Shown here: piece by piece, positions 22,091 through 35,970 of the stretch
Layout: each line of letters opens with the position of its first letter
Position numbering within the stretch: the stretch's first letter is position 1
Assembly (NCBI GenBank): GCA_033782935.1
Contig: JAWQEG010000488.1
Coordinates: 124,001-188,000, forward strand
DNA from: Petrolisthes cinctipes
Taxonomy: Eukaryota > Arthropoda > Malacostraca > Decapoda > Porcellanidae
Length of the DNA stretch: 64,000 nucleotides
Reading direction: 5' to 3'
The notes under the pieces: model-generated
The model's input: the letters and a program-made list of their open reading frames with translations, nothing else
Database searches by the model: none
Told to the model about the DNA's origin: nothing
Position numbers and translations under genes: made by a program

Positions 22091-25000
22091 GTTTATATCT
22101 CAAATTCAACCTCAAAACACCCGAAAATTCGATATTTTGGGGTCCCAGAAGCGATCTGTACATGCCTACTCAGTGCTAGAATATTTTCAAAATATAGGCC
22201 TAAAACATGCTAAAAATCGATATTTTAGGTGCCCAAAGTCAATATCTCAAATTCAGGTCTAAAACAACCAAAAACTCGATATTTTGGGGTTCCAGAAGCG
22301 ATCTGTACATGACTACTCAGTGCTAGAATGTTTTCTAAATACAGGCCCAAAACATGCTGAAAATCGATATTTTAAGTGTCCAAAGTCGATATGTGCATGT
22401 ATCTTCTGTACCCGTTTATATCTCAAATTCAGGCTCAAAACACAAGAAAATTCGGTATTTTTGGGTCCCAGAAGCGATCTGTACATCCCTACTCCTAGTT
22501 AGAATGTTTTCAAGATACAGACCCAAAACATGCTCAAAATCGATATTTTAGGTGCCCAAAGTCGATATCTCAAATTCAGGCCAAAAACACCCAAAAATTC
22601 GATATTTTGGGGTCCCAGAAGCGATCTGTACATGCCTACTCCGTGTTAGAGTATTTTCAATATACAGGCCCAAAACATACTGAAAATCGATCTTTTAGGT
22701 GCCCAAAAATCGATATGTGGATGCATCTTCTGTACACGTTTATATCTCAAATTCAAGCTCAAAACACCCGAAAATTCGATATTTTGGGGTCCCAGAAGCG
22801 ATCTGTTCTTGCTTACTCCGTGTTAGAGTATTTTCAAAATACATGCCCAAAACAAGCTGAAAATCGATATTTTAGGTGACCAAAGTCAACATGTGTATGC
22901 ATCTTCTGCACCCGTTTATATCCCAAATTCAACCTCAAAACACCCGAAAATTCGATATTTTTGGGTCCCAAAAGCGATCTATACATGCCCACTCAGTACT
23001 AGAATTTTTTCAAAATATAGGCTCAAAACATGCTAAAAATCGATATTTTAAGTGTCCAAAATCGATATGTGCATGCATCATCTGTACCCGTTTATATCTC
23101 AAATTCAGGCTCAAAACACCCGAAAATTCGATATTTTGGGGTCCCAGAAGTGATCTGTACATGCCTACTTAGTGCTAGGATATTTTCAAAATATAGGCCA
23201 AAAACATGCTAAAAATCGATATTTTAGGTCCCCAAAGTCGATATCTCAAATTCAGGCCCAAAACACCCTAAAATTCGATATTTTGGGGTCCCAGAAGCGA
23301 ACTGTACATGCCTACTCCGTGTTAGACTATTTTCAAAATACAGGCTCAAAACATACTGAAAATCGATCTTTTAGGTGCCCAAAAGTCGATATGTAAATGC
23401 ATCTTCTGTACCCGTTTATATCCCAAATTTAACCTCAAAACACCCGAAAATTCGATATTTTTGGGTTCCAGAAGCGATCTGTACATGCCTACTCAGTGCT
23501 AGAATTTTTTCAAAATATAGGCTCAAGACATGCTAAAAATCGATATTTTAAGTGTCCAAAGTCGATATGTGCATGCATCTTCTGTACCCGTTTATATCTC
23601 AAATTCAACCTCAAAACACCCGAAAATTCGATATTTTGGGCTCCCAGAAGCGATCTGTACATGCCTACTCAGTGCTAGAATATTTTCAAAATATAGGCCC
23701 AAAACATGCTAAAAATCGATATTTTAGGTGCCCAAAGTCAATATCTCAAATTCAGGTCCAAAACAACCAAAAACTCGATATTTTGGAGTTCCAGAAGCCA
23801 TCTGTACATGACTACTCAGTGCTAGAATGTTTTCAAAATACAGGCCCAAAACATGCTGAAAATCGATATTTTAAGTGTCCAAAGTCGATATGTGCATGTA
23901 TCTTCTGTACCCGTTTATATCTCAAATTCAGGCTCAAAACACAAGAAAATTCGGTATTTTTGGGTCCCAGAAGCGATCTGTACATCCCTACTCCTAGTTA
24001 GAATGTTTTCAAGATACAGACCCAAAACATGCTCAAAATCGATATTTTAGGTGCCCAAAGTCGATATCTCAAATTCAGGCCAAAAACACCCAAAAATTCG
24101 GTATTTTGGGGTCCCAGAAGCGATCTGTACATGCCTACTCCGTGTTAGAGTATTTTCAATATACAGGCCCAAAACATACTGAAAATCGATCTTTTAGGTG
24201 CCCAAAAATCGATATGTGGATGCATCTTCTGTACACGTTTATATCTCAAATTCAAGCTCAAAACACCCGAAAATTCGATATTTTGGGGTCCCAGAAGCGA
24301 TCTGTTCTTGCTTACTCCGTGTTAGAGTATTTTCAAAATACATGCCCAAAACAAGCTGAAAATCGATATTTTAGGTGACCAAAGTCAACATGTGAATGCA
24401 TCTTCTGCACCGGTTTATATCCCAAATTCAACCTCAAAACACCCGAAAATTCGATATTTTTGGGTCCCAAAAGCGATCTATACATGCCCACTCAGTACTA
24501 GAATTTTTTCAAAATATAGGCTCAAAACATGCTAAAAATCGATATTTTAAGTGTCCAAAATCGATATGTGCATGCATCATCTGTACCCGTTTATATCTCA
24601 AATTCAGGCTCAAAACACACGAAAATTCGATATTTTGGGGTCCCAGAAGTGATCTGTACATGCCTACTTAGTGCTAGAATATTTTCAAAATATAGGCCAA
24701 AAACATGCTAAAAATCGATATTTTAGGTCCCCAAAGTCGATATCTCAAATTCAGGCCGAAAACACCCGAAAATTCGATATTTTGGGGTCCCAGAAGCGAA
24801 CTGTACATGCCTACTCCGTGTTAGACTATTTTCAAAATACAGGCTCAAAACATACTGAAAATCGATCTTTTAGGTGCCCAAAAGTCGATATGTAAATGCA
24901 TCTTCTGTACCCGTTTATATCCCAAATTTAACCTCAAAACACCCGAAAATTCGATATTTTGTGGTTCCAGAAGCGATCTGTACATGCCTACTCAGTGCTA

Positions 25001-25099
25001 GAATTTTTTCAAAATATAGGCTCAAAACATGCTAAAAATCGATATTTTAAGTGTCCAAAGTCGATATGTGCATTCATCTTATGTACCCGTTTATATCTC
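22091..25099 (+). repeat. 1499-bp higher-order repeat, two tandem copies
   Basis: Copies run about 22,091-23,590 and 23,590-25,099. Shared rare variants are AAAACAACCAAAAACTCG, AAAACACAAGAAAATTCGG, GATCTGTTCTTGCTTACTCC and ATACATGCCCACTCAG. Visible differences between copies include GGTCTAAAAC versus GGTCCAAAAC and ACCGGTTTATATCCC in the second copy. Nine monomers per unit is the best fit to the length (six long, three short). Confidence 0.85.
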
Positions 25100-26216
25100 A
25101 AATTCAGGCTCAAAACACCTGAAAATTCGATATTTTTGGGTCCCAGAAGCGATCTGTACATGCCTACTCAGTGCTAGAATTTTTTCAAAATATAGGCTCA
25201 AAACATGCTAAAAATCGATATTTTAAGTGTCCAAAGTCGATATGTGCATGCATGATCTGTACCCGTTTAAATCTCAAATTCAGGCTCAGAAACACCCGAA
25301 AATTCGATATTTTGGGGTCCCAGAAGTGATCTGTACATGCCTACTTAGTGCTAGAATATTTTCAAAATATAGCCCCAAAACATGCTAAAAATCAATATTT
25401 TAGGTGCCCAAAGTCGATATCTCAAATTCAGGCCCAAAACACCCTAAAATTCGATATTTTGGGGTCCCAGAAGCGAACTGTACATGCCTACTCCGTGTTA
25501 GAGTATTTTCAAAATATAGGCCCAAAACATACTGATAATCGATCTTTTAGGTGCCCAAAAGTCGATATGTGCATGCATATTCTGTACCCGTTTATATCTC
25601 AAATTCAGGCTCCAAACACCCGAAAATTCGATATTTTGGGGTCCCAGAAGCGATCTGTACATGCCTACTCAGATGAAGGCCCGAGACATGCTAAAAATCG
25701 ATATTATATGTACCCAAATTGAACATGTTAATGCATCTTCTGCACTCGTTTATATCTCAAATTCAACCTCAAAAATTCCGAAAATTCGATAATTTTGGGC
25801 CCCAGAAGCGATCTGTACATGTCTAGTCAGTGCTAGAATGTTTTCAAAATATAGGCTCAAAACATGCTAAAAATCGATATATTAGGTGTCCAAAGTCGAT
25901 ATGTGCATGCATCTTCTGTACCCGTTTATATCTCAAATTCAGGCTCAAAACACCCGAAAATGCGATATTTTGGGGTCCCAGAAGCGATCTGTACCTGCCT
26001 ACTCCGTGTTAGAGTATTTTCAATATACAGGCCCAAAACATACTGAAAATCGATCTTTTAGGTGCCCAAAAGTCGATATGTGGATGCATCATCTGTACCC
26101 GTTTATATCTCAAATTCAGGCTCAAAACACCCGAAAATTAGATATTTTGGGGTCCCAGAAGCGATCTGTACATGCCTACTCAGTGCTAGAATTTTTTCAA
26201 AATATAGGCCCAAAAC

Positions 26217-26345
26217 ATGCTAAAAATCGATATTTTAGGTGCCCAAAGTCGATATTTCAAATTCAGGCCCAAAACACCCGAAAATTCGATATTTTGGGGT
26301 CCTAGAAGCGAACTGTACATGCCTACTCAGATGCAGGCCCAAAAC
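26217..26345 (+). repeat. Doubly shortened 129-bp monomer
   Basis: This unit carries both deletions at once: GTCGATATTTCAAATTC in half B and CTCAGATGCAGGC in half A. The distance between the flanking monomer phase points (26,217 and 26,346) is 129 bp. That equals 177 minus the 29-bp and 18-bp losses, with the single-base CCCAAAG form. It is the only 129-bp unit I noticed. It may come from recombination between a 147- and a 159-bp monomer. Confidence 0.8.
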
Positions 26346-29300
26346 ATGCAGAAAATCGATATTTTAGGTGCCCAAAGTCAACATGTGTATGCATCTTCTG
26401 CACTCGTTTATATCTCAAATTCAAACTCAAAACACCCGAAAATTTGATAATTTTGGGTCCCAGAAGCGATCTGTACATGTCTAGTCAGTGCTAGAATGTT
26501 TTCAAAATATATGCTCAAAACATGCTAAAAATCGATATTTTAAGTGTCCAAAGTCGATATGTGCATGCATCTTCTGTACCCGTTTATATCTCAAATTCAG
26601 GCTCAAAACACCCGAAAATTTGATATTTTTGGGTCCCAGAAGCGATCTGTACATGCCTATTCAGTGCTAGAATATTTTCAAAATATAGGCCCAAAAAATG
26701 CTAAAAATCGATTTTTTAGGAGCACAAAGACGATATCTCAAATTCAGGCTCAAAACACCCTAAAATTCGATATTTTGGGGCCCCAGAAGCGAACTGTACA
26801 TGCCTACTCCGTGTTAGAGTATTTTCAAAATACAGGCCCAAAACATACTGAAAATCGATCTTTTAGGGGCCCAAAAGTCGATATGTGCATGCATCTTCTG
26901 TACCCGTTTATATCTCAAATTCAGGATCCAAACACCCGAAAATTCGATATTTTGGGGTCCCAGAAGCGATCTGTACATGCCTACTCAGATGCAGGCCCGA
27001 AACATGCTAAAAATCGATATTTTATGTACCCAAATTGAACATGAGTATGCATCTTCTGCACTCGTTTATATCTCAAATTCAACCTCAAAACACCCGAAAA
27101 TTCGATAATTTTGGGTCCCAGAAGCGATCTGTACATGTCTAGTCAGTGCTAGAATGTTTTAAAAATATAGGCTCAAAACATGCTAAAAATCGATATTTTA
27201 GGTGTCCAAAGTCGATATGTGCATGCATCTTCTGTACCCGTTTATATCTCAAATTCAGGCTCAAAACACCCGAAAATTCGATATTTTTGGGTCCCAGAAG
27301 CGATCTGTACATGCCTACTCCTAGTTAGAGTATTTTCAAAATACAGGCCAAAAACCTGCTGAAAATCGATATTTTAGGTGCTCAAAGTCAATAAGTGTAT
27401 GCAGCTTCTGTACCCGTTTATATCTCAAATTCAGGCTCAAAACACCCGAAAATTCGGTATTTTTGGGTCCTAGAAGCGATCTGTACATGCCTACTCAGTG
27501 CTAGAATATTTTCAAAATATAGGCCCAAAACATACTGAAAATCGATATTTTAGGTGCCCAAAGTCGATATCTCAAATTCAGGCCAAAAACACCCAAAAAT
27601 TCGATATTTTGGGGTCTCAGAAGCGATCTGTACATGCCTACTCCGTCTTAGAGTATTTTCAATATACAGGCCCAAAACATACTGAAAATCGATCTTTTAG
27701 GTGCCCTAAAGTCGATATGTGGATGCATCCTCTGTACCCGTTTATATCTCAAATTCAGGCTCAAAACACCCGAAAATTCGATATTTTGGGGTCCCAGAAG
27801 CGATCTGTACTTTCTTCCTCCGTGTTAGAGTATTTTCGAAATACAGGCCCAAAACAAGCTGAAAATCGATATTTTAGGTGACCAAAGTCAACATGTGTAT
27901 GCATCTTCTGCTCCCGTTTATATCCCAAATTCAACCTCAAAACACCCGAAAATTCGATATATTTGGGTCCCAGAAGCGATCGGTACATGCCTACTCAGTG
28001 CTAGAATTTTTTCAAAATATAGGCTCAAAACATGCTAAAAATCGATATGTTAAGTGTCCAAAGTCGATATGTGCATGCATCATCTGTACCCGTTTATATC
28101 TCAAATTCAGGCTCAAAACACCCGAAAATTCGATATTTTGGGGTCCCAGAAGCGATCTGTACATGCCTACTCAGTGCTAGAATTTTTTCAAAATATAGGC
28201 CCAAAACATGCTAAAAATCGATATTTTAGGTGCCCAAAGTCGAAATTTCAAATTCAGACCCAAAACACCCGAAAATTCGATATTTTGGGGTCCTAGAAGC
28301 GAACTGTACATGCCTACTCCGTGTTAGAGTATTTTCAAAATACAGGCCCAAAACATACTGAAAATCGATCTTTTAGGTGCCCAAAAGTCGATATGTGCAT
28401 GCATCTTCTGTACCCGTTTATATCTCACATTCAGGCTCAAAACACTCGAAAATTCGATATTTTGGGGTCCCAGAAGCGATCTGTACATGCCTACTCAGAT
28501 GCAGGCCCAAAACATGCTGAAAATCGATATTTTAGGTGCCCAAAGTCAACATGTGTATGCATCTTCTGCACTCGTTTATATCTCAAATTCAACCTGAAAA
28601 CACCCGAAAATTTGATAATTTTGGGTCCCAGAAGCGATCTGTACATGTCTAGTCAGTGCTAGAATGTTTTCAAAATATATGCTCAAAACATGCTAAAAAT
28701 CGATATTTTAAGTGTCCAAAGTCGATATGTGCATGCATCTTCTGTACCCGTTTATATCTCAAATTCAGGCTCAAAACACCCGAAAATTCGATATTTTTGG
28801 GTCCCAGAAGCTATCTGTACATGCCTACTCAGTGCTAGAATGTTTTCAAAATATAGGCTCAAAAGATGCTCAAAATCGATATTTTAGGAGCCCAAAGTCG
28901 ATATCTCAAATTCAGGCTCAAAACACCCTAAAATTCGATATTTTGGGGCCCCAGAAGCGAACTGTACATGCCTACTCCGTGTTAGAGTATTTTCAAAATA
29001 CAGGCCCAAAACATACTGAAAATCGATCTTTTAGGGGCCCAAAAGTCGATATGTGCATGCATCTTCTGTACCCGTTTATATCACAAATTCAGGATCCAAA
29101 CACCCGAAAATTCGATATTTTGGGGTCCCAGAAGCGATCTGTACATGCCTACTCAGATGCAGGCCCGAAACATGCTAAAAATCGATATTTTATGTACCCA
29201 AATTGAACATGTGTATGCATCTTATGCACTCGTTTATATCTCAAATTCAACCTCAAAACACCCGAAAATTCGATAATTTTGGGTCCCAGAAGCGATCTGT

Positions 29301-29828
29301 ACATGTCTAGTCAGTGCTAGAATGTTTTAAAAATATAGGCTCAAAACATGCTAAAAATCGATATTTTAGGTGTCCAAAGTCGATATGTGCATGCATCTTC
29401 TGTACCCGTTTATATCTCAAATTCAAACTCAAAACACCCGAAAATTCGATATTTTTGGGTCCCAGAAGCGATCTGTACATGCCTACTCCTAGTTAGAGTA
29501 TTTTCAAAATACAGGCCCAAAACCTGCTGAAAATCGATATTTTAGGTGCCCAAAGTCAATAAGTGTATGCAGCTTCTGTACCCGTTTATATCTCAAATTC
29601 AGGCTCAAAACACCCGAAAATTCGGTATTTTTGGGTCCTAGAAGCGATCTGTACATGCCTACTCAGTGCTAGAATATTTTCAAAATATAGGCCCAAAACA
29701 TGCTAAAAATCGATATTTTAGGTGCCCAAAGTCGATATCTCAAATTCAGGCCAAAAACACCCAAAAATTCGATATTTTGGGGTCTCAGAAGCGATCTGTA
29801 CATGCCTACTCCGTGTTAGAGTATTTTC
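26310..29828 (+). repeat. 2168-bp-offset duplication (two 1.35-kb copies)
   Basis: The block at about 26,310-27,660 is repeated at about 28,478-29,828. Shared marks are AAAATATATGCTCAAAAC, TTTTAGGGGCCCAAAAG, GGATCCAAACACCCG, GCCCGAAACATGC and GTCAATAAGTGTATGCAGC. This is the last large block with domain I markers before the switch near 30 kb. Confidence 0.83.
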
Positions 29829-31378
29829 AAAATACAGGCCCAAAACATACTGAAAATCGATCTTTTAGGTGCCCAAAAGTCGATATGTGCATGCATCTTC
29901 TGTACCCGTTTATATATCAAATTCTGGCCCTAAACACCCGAAAATTCGATATTTTTGGATCCCAGAAGCGATCTGTACATGCCTACTCAGTGCTAGAATG
30001 TTTTCAAAATATAGGCTGAAAACATGCTCAAAATCGATATTTTAGGTGCCCAAAAGTCGATATGTGCATTCATCTACTGTACTCGTTTATATCTCAAATT
30101 CAAGCTCAAAACACCCGAAAATTCGATATTTTTAGGTCCCAGAATCGATCTGTACATGCCTACTCAGTGCTAGAATATTTACAAAATATAGGCTCAAAAC
30201 ATGCTAAAAATCGATATTTAAGGTGCTTAAAGGCAATATCTCAAATTCAGGCCCAAAACACCCGAAAATTCGATATTTTGGGGTCCCATAAGCGATCTGT
30301 ACATGCCTACTCCGTGTTAGAGTATTTTCAAAATTCAGGCCCAAAACATGATAAAAATCGATATTTTTGGTGCCCAAAGTCAATATGTGTATGAATATTC
30401 TATACTCGTTTGTATCTCAAATTCAGGCTCAAAACCCCCGAAAATTCGATATTTTGGGGTCCCAGAAGCGATCTGTACATGCCTACTCCGTGTTAGAGTA
30501 TTTTCAATATATAGGCTCAAAACATGCTCAAAATCGATATGTTTGGTGCCCAAAAGTCGATATGTGCATGCATCTTCTGTACTCGTTTATATCTCAATCT
30601 CAGGCTCAAAACACCCGAAAATTCGATATTTTGGGGTCCCAGAAGCGATCTCTATATGCCTACTCAGTGCTAGAATGTTTTCAAAATATAGGCTCAAAAC
30701 ATGCTCAAAATCGATATTGTAGGTGCCCAACAGTCGATATGTGCATGCATCTTCTGTACTCGTTTATATCTCAAATTCAGGCTCAAAACACCCGAAAATT
30801 CGATATTTTGGGGTCCCAGTAGCGATATGTACATGCCTACTCAGTGCTAGAATATTTTCAAAATATAGGCTCAAAACATGCTCAAAATCGATATTTTAGG
30901 TGCGTAAAGGCGATATCTCAAATTCAGGCCCAAAATACCCGAAAATTCGATATTTAGGGGTCCCAGAAGCTATCTGTACATGCTTACTCCGTGTTAGAGT
31001 ATTTTCAAAATACAGGCCAAAAACATACTGAAAATCGATCTTTTAGGTGCCCAAAAGTCGATATGTGCATCCATCTTCTGTACCCGTTTATATCTCAAAT
31101 TCTGGCCCTAAACACCCCAAAATTCGATATTTTTGGGTCCCAGAAGCGATTTGTACATGCCTACTCAGTGCTAGAATGTTTTCAAAATATAGGCTCAAAA
31201 CATGCACAAAATCGATATTTTAGGTGCCCAAAAGTCGATATGTGCGTGCATCTTCATTACTCGTTTATATCTCAAATTCAAGCTCAAAACACCCGAAAAT
31301 TCGATATTTTGGTGTCCCAGAAGCGATCTGTACATGCCTACTCAGTGCTAGAATATTTTCAAAATATAGGCTCAAAAC

Positions 31379-31525
31379 ATGCCAAAAATCGATATTTTAG
31401 GTGCGTAAAGGCGATATCTCAAATTCAGGCCCAAAACACCCGAAAATTCGATATTATGGGGTCCCAGAAGCGATCTGTACATGCCTACTCCGTGTTAGAG
31501 TATTTTCAAAATACAGGCCGAAAAC
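31379..31525 (+). repeat. Representative domain II 147-bp monomer (GCGTAAAGG type)
   Basis: This has the same 29-bp B-half deletion as the domain I short unit, but the central motif is GTGCGTAAAGGCGATATC instead of GTGCCCAAAGTCGATATC. A related version reads GTGCGTTAAGGCAATATC and recurs near 46,782, 48,282, 48,958, 50,105, 51,722, 55,374, 57,196, 58,346 and 62,000. The identical deletion junction means both types descend from one short ancestor and then diverged between the domains. Confidence 0.88.
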
Positions 31526-33880
31526 ATGCTCAAAATCGATGTTTTAGGTGCCCAAAAGTCGATATGTGCATGCATCTTCAGTACCCGTTTATATCTCATA
31601 TTCAGGCTCAAAACACCCGAAAATTCGATATTTTGGGGTCCCAGAAGCGATCTGTACATGCCTACTCCGTGTTAGAGTATTTTCAAAATACAGGCCCAAA
31701 ACATGCTCAAAATCGATCATTTAGATGCCCAAAGTCAATATGTGCATGTATCTTCTGTACCCGTTTATATCTCAAATTCAGGCTCAAAACACCCGAAAAT
31801 TCAATATTTTGGGGTCCCAGAAGCAATCTGTACAGGCCTACTCAGTGCTAGAATATTTTCAAAATATAGGCTCAAAACATGCTAAAAATCGATATTTTAG
31901 GTGCGTAAAGGCAATATCTCAAATTCAGGCCCAAAACACTCGAAAATTCGATATTTTGGGGTCCCATAAGCTATCTGTACATGCCTACTCCGTGTTAGAG
32001 TATTTTCAAAATTCAGGCCCAAAACATGATAAAAATCGATATTTTTCGTGCCCAAAGTCAATATGTGTATGAATATTCTATACTCGTTTATATCTCAAAT
32101 TCAGGCTCAAAACACCCGAAAATTCGATATTTTGGGGTCCCAGAAGCGATCTGTATATGCCTACTCAGTGCTAGAATGTTTTCAAAATATAGGCTCAAAA
32201 CATGCTCAAAATCGATATTTTAGGTGCCCAAAAGTCGATATGTGCATGCATCTTCTGTACTCGTTTATATCTCAAATTCAGGCTCAAAACACCCGAGAAT
32301 TCGATATTTTGGGGTCCCAGAAGCGATCTGTACATGCCTACTCAGTGCTAGAATATTTTCAAAATATAGGCTCAAAACATGCTAAAAATCGATATTTTAG
32401 GTGCGTAAAGGCGATATCTCAAATTCAGTCCCAAAACACCCGAAAATTCGATATTTTGGGGTCCCAGAAGCGATCTGTACAAGCTTACTCCTTGTTAGAG
32501 TATTTTCAAAATACAGGCCGAAAACATGCTCAAAATCGATGTTTTAGGTGCCCAAAAGTCGATATGTGAATGCATCTTCAGTACCCGTTTATATCTCAAA
32601 TTCAAGCTCAAAACACCCGAAAATTCGATATTTTGGGGTCCCAGAAGCGATCTGTACATGCCTACTCCGTCTTAAAGTATTTTCAAAATACAGGCCCAAA
32701 ACATGCTCAAAATCGATCATTTAGATGCCCAAAGTCAATATGTGCATGTATCTTCTGTACCCGTTTATATCTCAAATTCAGGCTCAAAACACCCGAAAAT
32801 TCAATATTTTGGGGTCCCAGAAGCGATCTGTACATGCCTACTCAGTGCTAGAATATTTTCAAAATATAGGCTCAAAACATGCTAAAAATCGATATTTTAG
32901 GTCGTAAAGGCGATATCTCAAATTCAGGCCCAAAACGCCTGAAAATTCGATATTTAGGGGTCCCAGAAGCGATCTGTACATGCCTACTCCGTGTTAGAGT
33001 ATTTTCAAAATACAGGCCGAAAACATGCTTAAAATCGATGTTTTAGGTGCCCAAAGTAAATATGTGTATGCATCTTCTATACTCGTTTATATCTGAAATT
33101 CAGGCTCAAAACACCCGAAAATTCGATATTTTGGGGTCCCAGAAGCGATCTCTACATGCCTATTCAGTGCTAGAATGTTTTCAAAATATAGGCTCAAAAC
33201 ATGCTCAAAATCGATATTTTAGGTGCCCAAAAGTCGATATGTGCATCCATCTTCTGTACTCGTTTATATCTCAAATTCAGGCTCACAACACCCGAAAATT
33301 CGATATTTTGGGGTCCCAGAAGCGATCTGTACATGCCTACTCAGTGCTAGAATATTTTCAAAATATAGGCTCAAAACATGCTAAAAATCGATATTTTAGG
33401 TGCGTAAAGGCGATATCTCAAATTTATGCCCAAAACACCCGAAAATACGATATTTTGGGGTCCCAGAAGCGATCTGTACAAGCCTACTCCGTGTTAGAGT
33501 ATTTTCAAAATACAGGCCGAAAACATGCTCAAAATCGATGTTTTAGGTGCCCAAAAGTCGATATGTGCATGAATCTTCAGTACCCGTTTATATCTCAAAT
33601 TCATGCTCAAAACACTTGAAAATTCGATATTTTGGGGTCCCAGAAGCGATCTGTACATGCCTACTCCGTGTTAGAGTATTTTCAAAATACAGGCCCAAAA
33701 CATGCTCAAAATCGATCATTTAGATGCCCAAAATCAATATGTGCATGTATCTTCTGTACCCGTTTATATCTCAAATTCAGGCTCAAAACACCCGAAAATT
33801 CAATATTTTGGAGTCCCAGAAACGATCTGTACATGCCTACTCAGTGCTAGAATATTTTCAAAATATAGGCTCAAAACATG
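31379..33880 (+). repeat. 1000-bp six-monomer higher-order repeat, about 2.5 copies
   Basis: Phase points 31,379, 31,526, 31,703, 31,879, 32,026 and 32,202 give steps of 147, 177, 176, 147, 176 and 177 bp, which total 1000. The next copy repeats this pattern but is 999 bp, because one short monomer reads TTAGGTCGTAAAGG with one base lost near 32,902. A third copy keeps only about the first three monomers. Shared variants include AATCGATCATTTAGATGCCC and GAAAATTCAATATTTTGG. Confidence 0.88.
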
Positions 33881-34319
33881 CTCAAAATCGATATTTTAGG
33901 TGCCCAAAAGTCGATATGTGCATGCATCTTCTTTACTCGTTTATATCTCAAATTCAAGCTCAAAACACCCGAAAATTCGATATTTTGGGGTCCCAGAAGC
34001 GATCTGTACATGCCTACTCAGTGCTAGAATATTTTCAAAATATAGGCTCAAAACATGCTCAAAATCGATATTTTAGGTGCGTAAAGGCGATATCTCAAAT
34101 TCAGGCCCAAAACACCCGAAAATTCGATATTTTGGGGTACCAGAAGCGATCTGTACATGCCTACTCCGTGTTAGAGTATTTTCAAAATACAGGCCGAAAA
34201 CATGCTCAAAATCGATGTTTTAGGTGCCAAAAGTCGATATGTGCATGCATCTTCAGTACCCGTTTATATCTCAAATTCTGTCCATAAACACCCGAAAATT
34301 CGATATTTTGGGGTCCCAG

Positions 34320-35970
34320 AAGCGATATGTACATGCCTACTCAGGCTAGAATGTTTTCAAAATATAGGCTCAAAACATGCTCAAAATCGTTATTTTTAGG
34401 TGCCCAAAAGTCGATATGTGCATGCATCTTCTGTACTCGTTTATATCTCAAATTCAGCTCAAAACCCCCAAAAATTCAATATTTTATTGTCCCAGAAGCA
34501 ATCTGTACATGCCTACTCAGTGCTAGAATATTTTCAAAATATAGGGTAAAAACATGTTAAAAATCGATCTTTTAGGTGCCAAAAAGTCGACATCTCAAAT
34601 CCAGTCCCAAAACACCCGAAAATTCGATATTTAGGGGTCCCAGAAGCGATCTGTACATGCCTACTCCGTGTTAGAGTATTTTCAAAATACAGGCCAAAAA
34701 CATACTGAAAATCGATCTTTTAGGTGCCCAAAAGTCGATATGTGCATGCATCTTCTGTACCCGTTTATATCTCACATTCTGGCCCTAAACACCCGAAAAT
34801 TCGATATTTTGAGGTCCTAGAAGCGATCTGTACATGCCTACTCCGTGTTAGAGTATTTTCAAAATTTAGGCTCAAAACATGCTGAAAATCGATATTTTAG
34901 ATGCCCAAAGTCAATATGTGCATGTATCTTCTATACTCTTTATATCTCAAATTCAGGCTCAAAACACCCGAAAATTCGATATTTTGGGGTCCCAGAAGCG
35001 ATCTCTACATGCCTACTCAATACTAGAATGTTTTCAAAATATAGGCTCAAAACATGCTCAAAATCGATATTTTAGGTGCCCAAAAGTCGATATGTGCATG
35101 CATCTTCTGTACTTGTTTATATCTCAAATTTAGGCTCAAAACACCCGAAAATTCGATATTTTGGGGTCCCAGAAGCGATCTGTACATGCCTACTCAGTGC
35201 TAGAATATTTTAAAAATATAGGCTCAAAACAAGCTAAAAATCGATATTTTAGGTGCGTAAAGGCGATATCTCAAATTAAGGCCCAAAAAACTCGAAAATT
35301 CTATATTTAGGGGTCCCAGAAGCGATCTGTACATGCCTACTCCGTGTTAGAGTATTTTTTTTTAAATACAGGCCAAAAACATACTGAAAATCGATATTTT
35401 AGGTGCCCAAAAGTCGATATGTGCATGCATCTTCTGTACCCGTTTATATCTCAAATTCTGGCCCTAAACACCCGAAAATTCGATATTTTGGGGTCCCAGA
35501 AGCGATATGTACATGCCTACTCAGGCTAAAATGTTTTCAAAATATAGGCTCAAAACATGCTCAAAATCGATATTTTAGGTTCCCAAAAGTCGATATGTGC
35601 ATGCATCTTCTGTACTCGTTTATATCTCAAATTCAGCTCAAAACCCCCGAAAATTCAATATTTTGGGGTCCCAGAAGCAATCTGTACATGCCTACTCAGT
35701 GCTAGAATATTTTCAAAATATAGACTAAAAACATGCTAAAAATCGATCTTTTAGGTGCCAAAAAGTCGACATCTCAAATCCAGTCCCAAAACACCCGAAA
35801 ATTCGATATTTAGGGGTCCCAGAAGAGATCTGTACATGCCTACTCCGTGTTAGAGTATTTTCAAAATACAGGCCAAAAAAATACTGAAAATCGATCTTTT
35901 AGGTCCCCAAAAGTCGATATGTGCATGCATCTTCTTTACCCGTTTATATCTCAAATTCTGGCCCTAAACA
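34320..35970 (+). repeat. 1179-bp-offset duplication that also resembles blocks at 54 and 61 kb
   Basis: Sequence at about 34,320-34,790 returns at about 35,500-35,970. Both copies share a two-base loss, CTCAGGCTA for CTCAGTGCTA; a one-base loss, AATTCAGCTC for AATTCAGGCTC; AAAACCCCC; and GTCGACATCTC. The same set occurs at about 54,290-54,745 and 60,912-61,370. Near 35,353 one A-half has a run of T (GAGTATTTTTTTTTAAATAC) in place of the usual dyad. Confidence 0.75.

Larger units (their letters stand above)
1..29900 (+). repeat. Satellite domain I
   Basis: This left part of the array shares variants absent from the right part. They are the A-half reading CTCCTAGTTAG (last seen near 29,484), the 159-bp monomers with the junction CAGATGCAGGC (last near 29,157), and B-halves reading CTTCTGCAC with CAACCTC (last near 29,250). 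Short monomers here read CCCAAAGTCGATATCTC. It contains the 675, 1058, 1344, 1499, 1557, 2168 and 2186-bp higher-order repeats. The right boundary is gradual: the domain II motif TTCTGGCCCTAAAC first appears near 29,922. Confidence 0.8.

Noticed and set aside
35340..35370. Run of T near 35,353 as a possible polymerase III terminator or poly-A insertion scar
   Set aside because: It is a short expansion within the normal TATTTTCAAAATA site of one monomer, with the usual satellite on both sides and no target-site duplication or promoter boxes nearby.
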